Positions 62,290 to 64,000 of a DNA stretch of 64,000 bases are shown here, piece by piece. Under the pieces are notes generated by a model. That model saw only the letters and a program-made list of their open reading frames with translations, ran no database searches and was not told the origin of the DNA. How positions within the stretch are numbered: position 1 is the stretch's first letter; each line of letters opens with the position of its first letter. The stretch is from Plutella xylostella (lineage: Eukaryota; Arthropoda; Insecta; Lepidoptera; Plutellidae), in contig NC_063982.1 in NCBI RefSeq assembly GCF_932276165.1, positions 4,109,501-4,173,500 on the forward strand, written 5' to 3'. A program made the position numbers and the translations under genes.

Positions 62290-62640
62290 AGTACCGTCTT
62301 CCGTTTTAGCAAGCTTCTGTTTGTGTCTTTTTTCTACAAATTTGTGATTTTTATGTTCTTAGCTACAACAGGAACATTAAGCTAATGTCGGCATTAAATC
62401 TATGTCTTTCTCTTTCTGTCTCTACACTGTCAACGCAAGGCAGCTATACATTTAATGTCGAAATTAGCTTAATGTTTCTTTTTGTAACTCAGTGTAAGTC
62501 TATAGCAACAAAAACAATCCACTTAACCCCGTTTTTTTACAAAAATAACCGTCACCATAAGTAACTGCCATTTGAATGTTTATATTATGCTGACTGTGAA
62601 TATTGCATTAGCTGAGGTTTTTAATAAAGTTAGGAATTTA
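62290..62640 (+). terminator. Dgk: Dgk 3'UTR with candidate poly(A) signal
   Basis: The first AATAAA after the stop is at 62623-62628, about 335 bp downstream. No other gene begins before the window end. Confidence 0.55.
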
Positions 62641-62663
62641 AGAACAAAAACTAAGTAGAGTTA

Positions 62664-63018
62664 AGGTAAGCGTCCACCTATCGGGATCGAATAATAATAA
62701 ATAAATATATGGGGACATCTCACACACGGCCAACCGACCCCAAGCTAGGCAGATCCTGTGTTATGGGTGTTGGACAGCTGATATATCTACACAAATACAT
62801 AGATAGATACATACTAAATATAAATATCAACACCCAAGACCCGAGAACAAATATGTGTGTTTAAACAAATATCTGCCCCAGCCGGGAATCGAACCCGGGA
62901 CCTTCGGCTCAGTAGTCAGGGTCACTATAGTCACTAACCACAACACCATTCAGCCGTCAAAAATACTGAATGCAATGCGTCCGTTCCATACAATACCGAA
63001 AGATGGACGCTTACCTTT
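62664..63018. mobile_element. MITE M7 split by a SINE
   Basis: GGTAAGCGTCCACCTATCGG at the left, CCGAAAGATGGACGCTTACC at the right, inverted. A related MITE is at 24645-24800. Confidence 0.7.
62693..62960 (-). mobile_element. SINE-B', full-length, nested in MITE M7
   Basis: Minus strand: head with GGTTCGATTCCCGGCTGGGG, then TGTTTAAACACACATATTTG, GGGTCTTGGGTGTTGATATT, tail GGTCGGTTGGCCGTGTGTGA and GTCCCCATATATTTATTATT. Confidence 0.82.
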
Positions 63019-63083
63019 AGAAGGAAATAGTATCAAATACTCTTTTTTGTATTCCACGGCATCAACTAGCAATCAAGTTACTT

Positions 63084-63280
63084 ACAGTGCTCCAAAATTT
63101 ATAATGCGCATAGAAATCTTTGACAGATCGGTTGTTTTCGATTATGTGACACATGATATTGACTCCTATTTCTTTCGAACAAGGTGCAAAATGCAAGTGT
63201 TTTTTTAAGGCTCTTACGATTTAATGATTCGGGTGTGAAGATCTGCATGTGCATTATTAATTTTGGACAAGTGTACCTAT
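63084..63280. mobile_element. MITE M9, copy 3
   Basis: AGTGCTCCAAAATTTATAAT and ATTATTAATTTTGGACAAGT inverted; GTTTTCGATTATGTGACACA inside. Confidence 0.7.
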
Positions 63281-63354
63281 ATTGGAATATTATCTATAGG
63301 TATTTCTCACAACAGTACAACAGTTCAATAATACTGTTTTTAAAAAATCTTACT

Positions 63355-63455
63355 TAGGGCATGTCAGTCTCTGTGATTATGTTTTAAAAAGTGACAGCAT
63401 GTCTTATCCCAGAGATATCCATTATCCAGACAATGTGAAACAGGCCCTTAGTTGG
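63355..63455. mobile_element. MITE M4, copy 4
   Basis: TTAGGGCATGTCAGTCTCTG, AGTGACAGCATGTCTTATCC, CAATGTGAAACAGGCCCTTA. Confidence 0.6.
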
Positions 63456-64000
63456 ATCCGGAGAGTCCGAAGATTGATAAAATAAAATATGGCCTGATAA
63501 TCGCTTTGTGTGTTCAAAACTTTTCCAAACACGAAAATATATAAAAACATATAAGTAATTAAATATATAAAGTAAGAGTAAGACTTAGCGCAATTAAGCA
63601 TTTTATATATTGATTTGTTGATACAGGATGTTCAGTATTTATGTTATATTCCATATATTTATTTCAAAACAGGGTAATAATTATGTTTTTAAAAATACAA
63701 AAAATCTAATCTGCTTTTTTAAGAAATATATTTTATAGTTTTAAGTGATATTTGTGAGAACATTATTTTAAATTTTTATAAAATCCATATTTCCATAATA
63801 TGTTACGAAACTTGTATTTAATCGAAATGGTTGTTTTATTTTAAGCGCATTTAATAATAATTACTTACAATAATTTAGGTACAGAAATTTAAAATGAAAT
63901 AAGAGTTTATAAATTATATTAAATTATTATCTATACTTTTATGTCAAACTAGGAAAGTTACGTAGATATTTACGAATTTTATCTTAGATTTAGAATATTG
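63456..64000. other. 3' flank, nothing recognised
   Basis: Very AT-rich; no supported feature. Confidence 0.4.

Noticed and set aside
1..64000. CRISPR arrays, operons, bacterial promoters
   Set aside because: None seen; repeats are transposon- or satellite-like and the gene is intron-split.

Overview
This is animal genomic DNA, almost certainly from a moth or butterfly. The evidence is one intron-split gene spread over about 53 kb, introns packed with Lepidoptera-type repeats (Lep1-like Helitrons carrying a GTCT microsatellite, tRNA-headed SINEs, CR1/Jockey- and RTE-like LINE debris, many small palindromic MITEs), and no sign of bacterial organisation.

The one host gene is a type I (EF-hand) diacylglycerol kinase, Dgk, on the + strand. 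Twenty-three coding exons can be chained in frame from the ATG at 9546 to the TGA at 62289 (2,652 nt, 883 residues; 897 if an alternative acceptor is used for exon 14). They encode, in order, a recoverin-homology N-terminus, two EF-hand loops, two C1 domains, the DGK catalytic domain with its GGDGT loop, and the accessory domain. Only six bases of 5'UTR precede the ATG in the first coding exon, so the promoter and leader exon(s) lie elsewhere. Exons 1-3 are separated by long introns (intron 2 about 26 kb, intron 3 about 10 kb); exons 4-23 fall within 47.8-62.3 kb.

Layout. 1-2212: minus-strand CR1/Jockey-type LINE with intact ORF1 and the start of ORF2. 2213-3655: TIR element with a reiterated internal motif. 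4356-7046: complete but gag-only LTR retrotransposon with target duplication. 7.2-9.5 kb: SINE pieces, a fourfold 153-bp tandem array inside AT-rich arms, and a Helitron ending 31 bp before exon 1. 9.5-37.7 kb: introns 1-2, with nested MITEs, a 118-bp inverted repeat, a fresh 5'-truncated I-like LINE, a hAT-type element with 8-bp target duplication, six Helitrons in the window overall, and several SINEs. 37.8-47.8 kb: intron 3, with three TIR elements, LINE remnants and a (TAGGG)n tract. 47.8-62.3 kb: the compact 3' half of Dgk. 62.3-64 kb: 3' flank with a SINE nested in a MITE.

The most unusual pattern concerns the gene itself. At least four Dgk exons (4, 10, 11, 13) are followed immediately downstream by one or two partial copies of their own 3' part with the splice donor still attached. 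The intron before exon 8 is a tandem array in which every unit ends in a polypyrimidine tract and CAG, giving eight decoy 3' splice sites before the real one. The copy behind exon 13 keeps an open frame, a consensus donor and mostly synonymous differences. All assignments come from reading the sequence; no database search was run.
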